Positions 38,924-47,588 of a stretch of 64,000 bases of DNA are shown in pieces; the stretch's first letter is position 1; each line of letters opens with the position of its first letter. The stretch is from Desulfatirhabdium butyrativorans DSM 18734. Its GTDB lineage: Bacteria > Desulfobacterota > Desulfobacteria > Desulfobacterales > Desulfatirhabdiaceae. The notes under the pieces are model-generated. The model ran no database searches. It was given only the letters and a program-made list of their open reading frames with translations, and was not told the origin of the DNA. The position numbers and the translations under genes are program-made. Where the stretch lies: assembly GCF_000429925.1 (NCBI RefSeq), contig NZ_KE386988.1, positions 13,783 through 77,782 of the forward strand. Reading direction: 5' to 3'.

Positions 38924-38963
38924 GACGCATGATCCATTGGCTCAAAGGTCCGATGTTGATGGT

Positions 38964-39494
38964 TCACTCCCTGTCCGAAATCCACCGACGCATGTCAACA
39001 ATCACCTGACGATCCCAATCATCCGAAAGTAGTGTTTTCAAAAAAATGCGAAATACGGAAAACAACCATTCCATCACCTGTTCACAAGTAGCGATTCGAT
39101 CAAGCAGGATGGCTTCCTGATCTTCTTCCGGCTCCGTTTCCATCGTATCGAGTATTTTCAGGCCGGAAACTGTCAATCCTTCTCCTTTGACGGTCAATTG
39201 CCACTGCTGGCGATCTGAAGAAACGATCAGATTCATCTCGGAAATCATCCCCCCTTTTTTCAGGGAAAGCATGGCTTCCTCGAGTCCGACATCTTCACCC
39301 TTGATAATGAGCGTTTCGGTAGACTGATGATACGTATTTTCCAGGACCATTCGATTCCCGATCCTGGCTGAAAAACCTGCAAATTTTTCAATCTCGATTT
39401 TCCTTGGCTCCTGCTCCAGAACAAACCACAACCACGTTAAAAATTCATGGCCGACAAATCGATATCGATGATAGGCAACAGATAGATCGAGCAT
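38964..39494 (-). CDS. Conserved protein downstream of rdgC, function unknown
   Basis: A 176-residue acidic protein (MLDLSVAYHRYRFVGHEFLTWLWF...) without signal peptide or recognised catalytic motif. The ATG at 39494 has an AAAGGA site; an earlier TTG in frame would overlap rdgC and lacks one. It lies between rdgC and dnaN on the same strand. Its position suggests a partner for the shortened RdgC, but this is inference from context only. Confidence 0.7.
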   Translation of the reverse strand: MLDLSVAYHRYRFVGHEFLTWLWFVLEQEPRKIEIEKFAGFSARIGNRMVLENTYHQSTETLIIKGEDVGLEEAMLSLKKGGMISEMNLIVSSDRQQWQLTVKGEGLTVSGLKILDTMETEPEEDQEAILLDRIATCEQVMEWLFSVFRIFLKTLLSDDWDRQVIVDMRRWISDRE

Positions 39495-39528
39495 AATTTC
39501 CTTTCGAACACCATGCACAAACGCTGAA

Positions 39529-40143
39529 TCACATGACAAAGGATACAGGCGTCAGGCTGTGGAGTCGATCCGTTTCCATAGGGTTCAAATCACCCAGCAA
39601 CATCGCAACCGTATAGGGAAACATCTGGATCAGATTCATTTCAAAGGATTTGGTGAACAGCGTTTCGAATTCCTCGTTGGCTGTTTTCTGATTTGAAAAG
39701 AAATAAACCAAGTTGGCTTCATAATTCCAGATCACATCAACTGTCCTCGGTGTTGCCGGAATCCTTCGATTCAAATCAGCGATGACGGCATCCTTGACGG
39801 CTTTCTTTTCACCTTTGTTGAGATATTCCCGGCCCGATTCTTTGAGCTTGCGAGACATTTCCTTCTGAAATTGCTTGGCTATGACTTTTGGTGACAGGAC
39901 TTTTTTATCGATACGGAGGGCAAACACGAATAGCGAACCGACGAGAAAGGATGAGCCTGAAAAATCAGGATCGAGAGGCTTATCCAGCGATGTCCATCCG
40001 ATACTTTTATCGATGCTTTCACCATCGATATCCAGAATGGTGTATTTGCTTAAACCCTGATATACCGCATCGATAATGGATTCTTTGGGTTCAGATTCAA
40101 CCCGGTAGGTCGTTATGGCCATATTGGATGTTACAAGCCCCAT
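39529..40143 (-). CDS. rdgC: RdgC-like recombination-associated protein (short form)
   Basis: A 204-residue protein matching the RdgC family in SFLVGSLFVFALRIDKKVLSPKVIAKQFQKEM and the YLNKGEKKAVKDAVIADLNRRIPATPRTVDVIWN segment. RdgC forms a ring around double-stranded DNA and restrains RecA. E. coli RdgC is about 300 residues, so this is a short form, and the missing part may be supplied by the adjoining 176-residue protein. The ATG at 40143 follows a purine-rich AAAAAGGAGAATGAA site. Confidence 0.8.
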   Translation of the reverse strand: MGLVTSNMAITTYRVESEPKESIIDAVYQGLSKYTILDIDGESIDKSIGWTSLDKPLDPDFSGSSFLVGSLFVFALRIDKKVLSPKVIAKQFQKEMSRKLKESGREYLNKGEKKAVKDAVIADLNRRIPATPRTVDVIWNYEANLVYFFSNQKTANEEFETLFTKSFEMNLIQMFPYTVAMLLGDLNPMETDRLHSLTPVSFVM

Positions 40144-40459
40144 TTCATTCTCCTTTTTCCAGAATTGGCCGTATAATAGCATATCTTCAACGGAAGCAAC
40201 AGCAGAAACCAGATGAGGGAGAAATGATCGGATAACGTTTCCATTTCATAGACGACTGTCTCGAATAATCTGTTTGTTTGATAAAACACACATCAAAGAG
40301 AACAAATCACGGATGAAAACGATGATAACTTCGTAACTTATTCAAAATAATAAATATATCTATCCATGATCTTGACGATAACCTTGTTGATAACAGGATG
40401 AATACGCAGGGTTCGTGCACCATTTTCAGATGATTGTGGAAAACCGAGGATTTTTAAAC
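40144..40459. other. AT-rich intergenic region between rdgC and the PHP nuclease gene
   Basis: A 316-bp divergent gap. It holds an AT-rich tract (about 40335-40370) and several GATAAC/GTTATC-type words, one of which (minus-strand TTATCAACA) differs from the DnaA box consensus at one base. On the minus strand a TATTAT could serve as an rdgC -10. Promoters for both genes must lie here. An origin role is possible because dnaN and gyrB are near, but a proper DnaA-box cluster is not evident. Confidence 0.35.
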
Positions 40460-41716
40460 ATGCTGATGAACACTGAAAATGCCGTTATTGCCGATTTTCA
40501 TGTACATTCCAGATTTTCAATGGCGACATCCCGGAAAATGGACTTGGAAAATATGGTTGTTGCGGCTCAGCACAAAGGAATTGATCTCCTTGCTACAGGG
40601 GATTTTACGCATCCGGAATGGATGAACGAAATCCAGCAAAAACTGGTTCCTGCAGAATCGGGTTGGTATCGATTGAAGCCGGAAATCGAGTCGCGGCTTG
40701 TCGAACGAATACCGGAAACATGCCGATCTCCGGTTCGTTTCATGCTGGTTGGTGAAATCAGTTGCATATACAGGCAGGGCGGAAAGGTTCGAAAAGGTCA
40801 TTATCTGATCTTCATGCCGCATATCGAGGCTGCCAAACGATTTTGCGCTCGACTGTCCCAATACGGCAATCTATGTTCCGACGGCAGACCGATTCTGGGA
40901 ATTTCAGCAGTACAACTGCTGGAAATGGTACTTGAACAGGCAACAGAGGCCTTCGTGGTTCCGGCACACATTTGGACACCATGGTTTTCATTATTCGGCT
41001 CGAAATCCGGCTTTGATTCAGTGGAAGAATGTTTTGGCGATCTGTCCGACCAGATTTTCGCTCTGGAAACGGGTTTATCTTCCGATCCGCCCATGAATCG
41101 AGCCATTTCGGGACTGGATCGATTTACCCTGATTTCCAATTCGGATGCGCATTCACCGGCGCATTTGGGCAGGGAAGCCAATGTGTTTTATGGGGAACGT
41201 TCGTTTTCTGGAATTCGAAAGGCGCTCGATGGAACTCGGCCGGACGATTTTGCAGGCACAATCGAATTTTTTCCGGAGGAAGGAAAATACCATCATGACG
41301 GTAATCAAGCCTGTCATATCCGCAGTCATCCGAATCAGAGCCTTCAATGGGAAAATCGGTGCCCGGTATGTGGAAAGCCTTTGACGATCGGGGTTCTGAA
41401 TCGGTGTTTGAGTCTATCGGATAGGGAAGCGAACGATTGCTCGAAACTTCCTTTCACATATTCCATCCCGCTTTTGGAAATCATTTCCCAATTGACGGGT
41501 AGAGGCGTTCATACAAAAACCGTTCAAAATGCCTATTTTTCCCTGCTCTCCAAACTCGGTCCCGAGCTGGATATCCTGCATCGGAAAACCGTTTCAGAAA
41601 TCGAAGAAAAAGCAGATCCTTCCCTGGCACATGCGATTGCCAACATGCGCAACCGCAATGTGCATATTGAACCGGGATACGATGGCGTATATGGTCAGAT
41701 TATCGTGAAAATCTGA
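40460..41716 (+). CDS. PHP-domain nuclease, endonuclease Q-like
   Basis: A 418-residue protein. An N-terminal PHP domain shows the metal-binding HVH motif (ADFHVHSRFS, H14/H16), GDFTHPEW, VGEISCIY and SNSDAHSP. A zinc-ribbon-like CPVCGKPL (C301/C304) and a helical C-terminal region (SLLSKLGPELDILHRKTVSEIEEKADPSLA) follow. This order is that of archaeal/bacterial endonuclease Q, which cuts 5' of deaminated bases such as hypoxanthine and uracil. Start at 40460 chosen over a GTG at 40415 because of a GAGGA site and homology. The neighbourhood (rdgC, dnaN, gyrB) fits DNA maintenance. Confidence 0.82.
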   Translation: MLMNTENAVIADFHVHSRFSMATSRKMDLENMVVAAQHKGIDLLATGDFTHPEWMNEIQQKLVPAESGWYRLKPEIESRLVERIPETCRSPVRFMLVGEISCIYRQGGKVRKGHYLIFMPHIEAAKRFCARLSQYGNLCSDGRPILGISAVQLLEMVLEQATEAFVVPAHIWTPWFSLFGSKSGFDSVEECFGDLSDQIFALETGLSSDPPMNRAISGLDRFTLISNSDAHSPAHLGREANVFYGERSFSGIRKALDGTRPDDFAGTIEFFPEEGKYHHDGNQACHIRSHPNQSLQWENRCPVCGKPLTIGVLNRCLSLSDREANDCSKLPFTYSIPLLEIISQLTGRGVHTKTVQNAYFSLLSKLGPELDILHRKTVSEIEEKADPSLAHAIANMRNRNVHIEPGYDGVYGQIIVKI

Positions 41717-41718
41717 AT

Positions 41719-42195
41719 TCAGGCATCAGACGTTTCATCAATCACCCGAAAATACAGGACATCCCGGATGGATGCCTTGCGCTGGTCTGCGAAGACCGGC
41801 TCGACGCGGGCGCCGATCCGGATGCGGGATTCGTCCTGAATGTCGATATAGTGCTGAAACAGGGTGTCTGCTCCGTCGAGCCGAATGAAGCCGTAACCGT
41901 AGGGCACGGGTTTCTGCTCCCCGGTTTCCGGATCGATGAAGGCGTAGCGCAGGATCGTGAACGTGCCGATCCGGCCAAGGGGACCGACGTCGACGAAATC
42001 CGTCATTTCGACGAGGCACTCACCGCATACCCGCCGGGGCGGCACGAACACCTTGTGACATTTCGGGCATCGAACGCCCAGGAAGCGGCGGTTCTCCTTG
42101 AGTTCTTTCAGAAAGACACTGCCGTAGCTTCCGACGGCATATCGAAAGGGCTGGCTGACATCACCGGATTCGATGACAAGGGGATCGTTCTGCAT
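41719..42195 (-). CDS. DUF35 OB-fold zinc-finger protein, thiolase partner
   Basis: A 158-residue protein with a rubredoxin-like zinc site (CPKC and CGEC, near residues 45-65) and an OB-fold (GRIGTFTILRYAF, PYGYGFIRLDGADTLFQHYID). DUF35 proteins pair with thiolase-superfamily subunits, as in BbsA/BbsB of toluene degradation and ChsH2/Ltp2 of steroid degradation. It lies 14 bases after a thiolase-like gene, which would be its partner. It is the last gene of the acyl-CoA cluster. Confidence 0.88.
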   Translation of the reverse strand: MQNDPLVIESGDVSQPFRYAVGSYGSVFLKELKENRRFLGVRCPKCHKVFVPPRRVCGECLVEMTDFVDVGPLGRIGTFTILRYAFIDPETGEQKPVPYGYGFIRLDGADTLFQHYIDIQDESRIRIGARVEPVFADQRKASIRDVLYFRVIDETSDA

Positions 42196-42209
42196 AGCGC
42201 TCCTTCTTT

Positions 42210-43373
42210 CTAAAAATCGGGTTTTTTGCGGCCGTGCAGCAGCATGTCCGTCCACATGCATCCGCCGAAACCGGTGCTGACGGCGACCTTGGCATCCGGA
42301 ACCTGTCTGGCTTCGGCCTTGCCCATGATCTGTAGCGCCGCCTCCGCACAGCGGATAAGCCCCGTCGCACCGATGGGATTGCAGGCAATGACACCTCCCG
42401 ATGGGTTGATGGGAAGCTCCCCGCCCATGTCGGTGGCCCCGCTCCAAATGTACTCCGCTCCCTTTCCTCGCTCGACCAGACCCATGTCCTCGATCCAGAT
42501 AATTCCGGCAAAGGAATAGGGCTGGTACATCTCGATGACGTCGATTTCCTTTCGAGGCTCCCGAATGCCTGCCTTGGCGAAAAGTTCCCGGGCTGCTTCG
42601 TTCATACTGTCGAGTTCTCCCCAGTTGACATCTCCCAGATAGGTATATGTGTGCCGGTTGGCCGTGGCCCAGATCCAATCTGGAACGGGGGTGAGTTTTT
42701 CGGCCACTCCCTCGCAGGCCATGATGACCGCGCAGGCCCCATCGGTTCTGGGGCAGACATCGAGCAGGTGGATGGGATCCGCCAACATGGGGGATGCGAG
42801 CACATCTTCGATGGTGATGGGCTTGCGCAATTGCGCATGGGGGTTGTTGCAGGCATGCCGCCGGTCTCGAACGGCCACCCGGGCGGCATCCCGGTCTGTG
42901 GCGCCGTATCGGGCCATGTATGCCTGAGCCTCTGCCGCAAGCCCCGAGATGGCCCCGGCGAACACCAGCCTGTCCCAGACCGGATCGAAGGCCGTCGTGA
43001 TGGCTCCGGTGGTGTCGGATTCGGAATTCTTCTCCCATCCGACAATGAGTACCCGATCGAACATTCCGGATGCCACCAGGTGCACCCCGCCGATGGCAAG
43101 CGTACTTCCGGTCGTTCCCCCTGTGGTCAGCTTGATGACGGGCTTCAGGGTACCCCCCGTTCCATCGACGCTCCAGCAGTCGACGGCGTTGATGCCTTCG
43201 AAATGGTCCATGTTGCCGATAACGACGGCATCGATATCCGCTATGGTCAGGCCGGCGTCCGCAAGGGCAAGGCGCACGGCCTCGTGAATCAGCTCCTGTC
43301 CGTTCACATCGGGCCTATGGCTTCGATGCAGGGTTTGTCCGGTCCCGACGATGGCGACCCTTCGTTTTCCCAT
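42210..43373 (-). CDS. Thiolase-superfamily protein (SCP-x/lipid-transfer type) 1
   Basis: A 387-residue thiolase fold protein (MGKRRVAIVGTGQTLH, ALADAGLTIADIDAVVIGN, NPSGGVIACNPIGATGLIRCAEA). At the place of the usual CSTGS nucleophile motif it reads GTTGS, so the standard catalytic Cys seems to be missing; His-Glu/Asn loop motifs later in the chain are retained in part. Cys-less members paired with DUF35 include retro-aldolases of steroid side-chain degradation (Ltp2). Role here may thus be aldol or thiolytic cleavage of a beta-hydroxy or beta-keto acyl-CoA. Confidence 0.85.
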   Translation of the reverse strand: MGKRRVAIVGTGQTLHRSHRPDVNGQELIHEAVRLALADAGLTIADIDAVVIGNMDHFEGINAVDCWSVDGTGGTLKPVIKLTTGGTTGSTLAIGGVHLVASGMFDRVLIVGWEKNSESDTTGAITTAFDPVWDRLVFAGAISGLAAEAQAYMARYGATDRDAARVAVRDRRHACNNPHAQLRKPITIEDVLASPMLADPIHLLDVCPRTDGACAVIMACEGVAEKLTPVPDWIWATANRHTYTYLGDVNWGELDSMNEAARELFAKAGIREPRKEIDVIEMYQPYSFAGIIWIEDMGLVERGKGAEYIWSGATDMGGELPINPSGGVIACNPIGATGLIRCAEAALQIMGKAEARQVPDAKVAVSTGFGGCMWTDMLLHGRKKPDF

Positions 43374-43388
43374 GATTCCTCCTATTGT

Positions 43389-43704
43389 TGATGGCCTCGC
43401 AAAAAGTCAGTGAGTCTCCAGTGAGCCGCATGGGAGCGGGCACACCTTTTTCGCTGCATCGGAAAAACTCAGCCGCCCGAGCTCGTAAGGGCCGGGCATG
43501 GTGCCAGACGCTCCAGGAGAGAGCATCTCATTGAAATGGAAAGCTTTTCAAACACAAGCCGAAGCGTATTGCATGCCCGGCCCAACGATCTCCGGCGGCT
43601 TCAAACAAGTTTCCGCTGCAGCATCAAAAGGCGTACCCGCCCCCATGCTCAGGCCCGAAAAGACCCCCAAATCGGGGGTACAGCGACTTTTTGCGAGTCT
43701 ATCA
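43389..43704. mobile_element. MITE-like element, family 2 ends with family 1 core
   Basis: A 316-bp non-coding block with inverted ends TGATGGCCTCGCAAAAAGTC (43389-43408) and GACTTTTTGCGAGTCTATCA (43685-43704). Its interior, read in reverse, resembles family 1 (GCAGCGGAAACTTG, GAAGCCGCCGGAGATCGTTG, GGCCGGGC). It separates the two thiolase genes, and its right end overlaps the stop codon of the upstream thiolase gene. Confidence 0.7.
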
Positions 43705-44847
43705 TTGTTCAGAACCCAATACCCAGACGCAGTGGGATTGGCCGCAAATGCCGTTGATGCCGTGGGCAACCCCTATTCGGGCTCCGTCCACCTGATAGTC
43801 CCCGGCTTCCCCCCGCAGTTGTCGCACGACTTCGGCCATGCGGATGAGGCCGGCCGCAATGACCGGATGTCCGGAAAGAAGTCCGCCAGATGGGTTGACC
43901 GCCAGCCGATCGCGAATGCCGAACCGGCCATCTGCCAGCAGCTTTCCGGCCCGCTCCGCCCCACAAAGCCCCATGGCTTCGATCCACATCAATTCCTGAA
44001 ACCCGAAGGCGTCGTAAACTTCGGCCACCTGGATTTCGGAAGCCGGGTTCGATACGCCTGCCTGTGCATAGGCTTTTCGGGCGGCTTCCACCAGGGCCGG
44101 AGCTTCGGCCAGATTTCGGTCGCCCAGATAATAGGCATCCGAACAGAAGGCGACCCCCTTCACCCAGACCGGCTTTCTGCCGATCTTTCGGGCACGTGCT
44201 TCACTGGCCAGCACGATGGCGCAGCACCCATCGGAGATGGGGGAGCAGTCGAGCCTGTGCAGGGGATCGGCGATCCTTTCGGAGGCGAGCACATCCTGGA
44301 CGGTGATGTCCATCGGAAGCTGGGCGTTGGGATTGTACCGGGCGTTGCCATGGTTCTTTACGGATACGAGGGCGGCCTCTTCTGAAGTCGTCCCCGTGCG
44401 GTGCATGTAGATGTTGGCCTGGATGGCTGCAGCCGTGAGGGCATCGAGCCCCAGGGCACGGTCCGTCAGCGGGTCGAAGGCCGCATTGGTGATGAGACTC
44501 GAAACGCTTTCGCTTCCCTTGCTGTGGGCCGTCACAAGGGTGGTGCCATATGCACCGCTGAGAATCCGGCACAGGCCGTAGAACGCCCCGAACGTTCCGT
44601 CGCCTTCCACACAGGAGACGTTCTTGTGTCGGGCGCCGCTGGCATCGCCGACGGCCATGCAGGAAATGGTCCGTCCGTCCCAGAAGTCGTTGGATGTGGT
44701 AATGACATTGTCGATGTCGTCAAAGCCGATGCCTGCATCCGTCAGCGCCTGGGTAACCGCCTCCCAGGCCATGTCGGCGAAGGTGTCTCGCGGCTTTTGG
44801 GCCTCGATCTTCGTCATGCCGATACCGATGATGGCTGTGTGTTCCAT
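43702..44847 (-). CDS. Thiolase-superfamily protein (SCP-x/lipid-transfer type) 2
   Basis: A 381-residue thiolase fold protein (MEHTAIIGIGMTKIEAQKPRDTFADM, LTDAGIGFDDIDNVITTSNDFWDG, VAEVYDAFGFQELMWIEAMGLC, NPSGGLLSGHPVIAAGLIRMAE). The nucleophile position lies in CVEGDGTFGAF, where the residue aligned with the thiolase Cys is again not Cys, although a Cys occurs four residues earlier. Its DUF35 partner would be the upstream gene at 44987. BbsB-type thiolases carry a comparable EGDGTF-like segment, as far as I recall. Both thiolase/DUF35 pairs lie in the same strand and may act in successive rounds of a dedicated degradation pathway. Confidence 0.83.
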   Translation of the reverse strand: MEHTAIIGIGMTKIEAQKPRDTFADMAWEAVTQALTDAGIGFDDIDNVITTSNDFWDGRTISCMAVGDASGARHKNVSCVEGDGTFGAFYGLCRILSGAYGTTLVTAHSKGSESVSSLITNAAFDPLTDRALGLDALTAAAIQANIYMHRTGTTSEEAALVSVKNHGNARYNPNAQLPMDITVQDVLASERIADPLHRLDCSPISDGCCAIVLASEARARKIGRKPVWVKGVAFCSDAYYLGDRNLAEAPALVEAARKAYAQAGVSNPASEIQVAEVYDAFGFQELMWIEAMGLCGAERAGKLLADGRFGIRDRLAVNPSGGLLSGHPVIAAGLIRMAEVVRQLRGEAGDYQVDGARIGVAHGINGICGQSHCVWVLGSEQ

Positions 44848-44869
44848 GGGGTATCCTTTTTTATAGGAG

Positions 44870-44890
44870 TCAGAAGTCAGAAGTCAGAAG
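44870..44890. repeat. Heptamer tandem repeat (TCAGAAG)3
   Basis: Three perfect copies of TCAGAAG between the thiolase and DUF35 genes. The reverse-complement triplet occurs at 53267-53287. Confidence 0.8.
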
Positions 44891-44986
44891 ACTTGTGTTC
44901 AAACGACGTATCTTGTTTTTCCCAATCGATCCGATCCACCCCTTTTCCCTTTCCCTGTCCCTAAATCAATGGTTCCAACCGTGACG

Positions 44987-45451
44987 TCAAGAAACGACTG
45001 GTCGAAAATACGCGATATCGAGAATGTGGCCCTTACGGACCTCGGCGAACTTGGCCTTCACCCGCATTCCGATATGAACCGCTTCCGGATCGACGTCCGC
45101 AATGGCGTGAAGTAACGCCGTGGTAGCGCCGTCGAGCAAAATGAGCCCCATCACGGCCGGAACCGGCCTCTTCAACGCAGCCCTTTCCTTTCGGATGATC
45201 GTGAATCCCTGAACCGTACCGGTGTCGGCTACTTCCTGCCACGGAAGGTTTTCGGCAAAACACAACGGGCATGTCTTTCGGGGCGGGACCATCACCCGAT
45301 GACAACGGTCGCATCGGGTGGCATAGATACGGCGCTCATCCCGCAGGGCCGTCAAGAAACGGCCGATGGTCTCTCCCGCCCACCACGAGTAGGGAACCCG
45401 GATGCCGCTTTCGACAACCAGCGGTTCGACGGCAGCCAACAAATCGTTCAT
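44987..45451 (-). CDS. DUF35 OB-fold zinc-finger protein 2
   Basis: A 154-residue protein with zinc-binding CDRC and CPLC pairs (near residues 48-65) and an OB-fold segment (GTVQGFTIIRKERAA, VMGLILLDGATTALLHAI). It is the second DUF35 protein of the cluster, placed between the CoA ligase (13-base gap) and a thiolase-like gene, its probable partner. The ATG at 45451 has a GGAGGA site; a longer frame upstream overlaps the ligase. Confidence 0.87.
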   Translation of the reverse strand: MNDLLAAVEPLVVESGIRVPYSWWAGETIGRFLTALRDERRIYATRCDRCHRVMVPPRKTCPLCFAENLPWQEVADTGTVQGFTIIRKERAALKRPVPAVMGLILLDGATTALLHAIADVDPEAVHIGMRVKAKFAEVRKGHILDIAYFRPVVS

Positions 45452-45464
45452 CGTCTGTCCTCCT

Positions 45465-47267
45465 TCATTCGGCATACATTGCCTCGATTTCCCGTTCATA
45501 TTTCTTGAAAATGACGTTTCGCTTCAGTTTCATCGACGGGGTGAGTTCCCCGGTTTCCTGGGAAAGCTCCTGTCGCAGGATATGGTATTTCTTGATGGTT
45601 TCAAACCGGGCCAGGTGGGTGTTGCGCTCCTGAACGTGTTCCTCGACGATCTGCAGGAAGGCCGGATTGTCGAGTAGATCCGCAGGCTTTCCGAAGGCAA
45701 TTCCCCGAGCTCGGGCCAAATGCGCCGCCTGATCGAGCTGGATACCGATCAGCGCACTCAAGAATTTGCGTCGTTCTCCGATGACGATAACATGCTGGAA
45801 CAGCGGATCGCTCAAAAAGAGGTTCTCGATTTTCTGGGGGGCGACGTTCTTGCCCCCCGATGTGATGATCAGATGCTTCTTTCTGTCCGTGATCGTGAGA
45901 AAGCCTTCCTGATCCAACACACCGATATCCCCGCTTCGCAGCCAACCGTCTTCGGTGAACACGGCAGCGGTTTCCTCCGGCAGGTTCCAATATCCCTTGA
46001 AGACGTTTTTCCCTTTGATGAGGATTTCTCCGTCTTCCGCGATTCGGATCGATACGCCGGGAATGGCTTTTCCGACCGTTCCGATCTTGTAATCGTCCAG
46101 ATGGCTCATTGTGGCCGGGGCAAAGCATTCCGTCATCCCGTATCCTTCAATCACGGTAATGCCCGATGCGTTGAAAAACAGGATGATGTCCCGCGAAGTC
46201 GGTGCGCCGGAGGCCGTCATCCAGCGGACCCTGCCGCCAAGATTGTCCCGAAGCTTCTGGAAAATCATCCGGTAGGCGACATCGTATTGCCATTTCAACA
46301 GCGGCGGAATCGGTTGGTGGGCTTCCCGGAGTGCGCTGATCCGAAGCCCGATATCGTGTCCCCAATGGAAGATCTTCTGTTTCCATTTCGGCTGAGACTG
46401 CACCTGAAGCAAAATCTTCTGATAGACCTTCTCACACACCCGGGGAACAGCCAGAATGATGGTCGGCTTTCGCTCCGCAAAATCGGCAAGCAGGGTGTTG
46501 ATGCTTTCGGCGTAGGAAGAGGTGATGCCGACATACATGCCGTAGAAATGGCCGGCAGCTCGTTCGAAGACGTGGGTCAGCGGCAGGAAGGGGACGGCCT
46601 GGTCGGTATCGTTGGCAAATTTGGGATGGATGGCATCCAGGGAGAGAACGACAGCCATGATGTTTTCGTGGGTGATCATGGCCCCCTTGGGAAGACCCGT
46701 CGTGCCGGATGTGTAGACGATGGTGGCCAAATCCGACGGTTCCACTTCGCCTGCCATGACCGAAAACGCTTCGGGCGAGGCGTTTCGCAACACAGCCCCT
46801 TTTTCGAGCAAGGCATCGAAGGTCATGATTCGGGGATTGTCGGCCGCCGATGGGCAAGGATCGCAAACGATCACCCGTTCGAGTGCGGGGAGCCGATCCC
46901 ACACGGTCAGGGCCTTACGGAGCTGTTCTTCGTTTTCGACCACGAAGATCCGACTTCCGGAATCTTTCAGCAGGTGATGGACGTCTTCCGCCGTCAGGGT
47001 CGGATAGACGGGTACGAGAACTGCCCCGATGCCGAGCGTTCCCATGTCCGTATAGAGCCATTCGAGACGGTTTTCCGAGAGAATGGCGATGCGATCGCCC
47101 TTGACGATGCCCATATCCCGAAAGGCCAGCCCGACGGCGGAGGCTCTTTCATAGTACTGCCGCCATGTGGCTCCATGCCAAACACCACCCCGTTTCTTTT
47201 CGACGGCAAGCCGATCCTTGTAGCGTTCGCATCGGTTCCGGAACACCTCGTTGATGGTCTTTTCCAT
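45465..47267 (-). CDS. Long-chain-type acyl-CoA ligase (AMP-forming)
   Basis: A 600-residue ANL-superfamily enzyme that activates a carboxylic acid to its CoA thioester through an acyl-adenylate. Motifs are VYTSGTTGLPKGAMITHEN (P-loop), VIEGYGMTEC, WLRSGDIGVLDQEGFLTITDRKKHLIITSGGKNVAP and PSMKLKRNVI with the catalytic Lys near the C-terminus. It is the closest relative of FadD15-like ligases. It is the first gene of the minus-strand cluster and starts about 170 bp from the divergent promoter palindrome at 47434. Confidence 0.93.
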   Translation of the reverse strand: MEKTINEVFRNRCERYKDRLAVEKKRGGVWHGATWRQYYERASAVGLAFRDMGIVKGDRIAILSENRLEWLYTDMGTLGIGAVLVPVYPTLTAEDVHHLLKDSGSRIFVVENEEQLRKALTVWDRLPALERVIVCDPCPSAADNPRIMTFDALLEKGAVLRNASPEAFSVMAGEVEPSDLATIVYTSGTTGLPKGAMITHENIMAVVLSLDAIHPKFANDTDQAVPFLPLTHVFERAAGHFYGMYVGITSSYAESINTLLADFAERKPTIILAVPRVCEKVYQKILLQVQSQPKWKQKIFHWGHDIGLRISALREAHQPIPPLLKWQYDVAYRMIFQKLRDNLGGRVRWMTASGAPTSRDIILFFNASGITVIEGYGMTECFAPATMSHLDDYKIGTVGKAIPGVSIRIAEDGEILIKGKNVFKGYWNLPEETAAVFTEDGWLRSGDIGVLDQEGFLTITDRKKHLIITSGGKNVAPQKIENLFLSDPLFQHVIVIGERRKFLSALIGIQLDQAAHLARARGIAFGKPADLLDNPAFLQIVEEHVQERNTHLARFETIKKYHILRQELSQETGELTPSMKLKRNVIFKKYEREIEAMYAE

Positions 47268-47433
47268 AGAAGCCTCCCGATGGGTTGGTGGTACGGCGGA
47301 AATCGGATCTCAGAAGTCAGAATACAAGAGTCGAAATCAGATGCTCGGGGAACGGCGATTGACTCCTGGTATAACGCAACAATCATCTTCGACTCATGAA
47401 GAAAGTTCATGTTTATAATCAGGTTCAATTTTA

Positions 47434-47469
47434 TTGACTTTCCATAATGTACCGATTATGAAAAGTCAA
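47434..47469. promoter_or_regulatory. Symmetric divergent promoter/operator palindrome
   Basis: A 36-bp inverted repeat, TTGACTTTCCATAAT, six bases, then ATTATGAAAAGTCAA (14 of 15 arm positions match). Each strand carries TTGACT, a 17-bp spacer and a TATGaA/TATGgA -10-like hexamer, so the same dyad could drive both the ligase operon (minus) and the synthetase gene (plus). The arms could equally be a regulator site. Confidence 0.6.
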
Positions 47470-47588
47470 ACACTAAATGCTCATGGCAGTCGTCGCCGTT
47501 TCCACGGATAACCAGGCGGAGGCAAGATGCTCTTGTCCCTGCCCCATCTAACCGTTCCTACATCTCCCTAACTTCTAACCCTTAACCC

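Noticed and set aside
45720-47399. 559-codon open frame antisense to the CoA ligase
   Set aside because: Complete overlap with an ANL enzyme with intact motifs; typical high-GC shadow.
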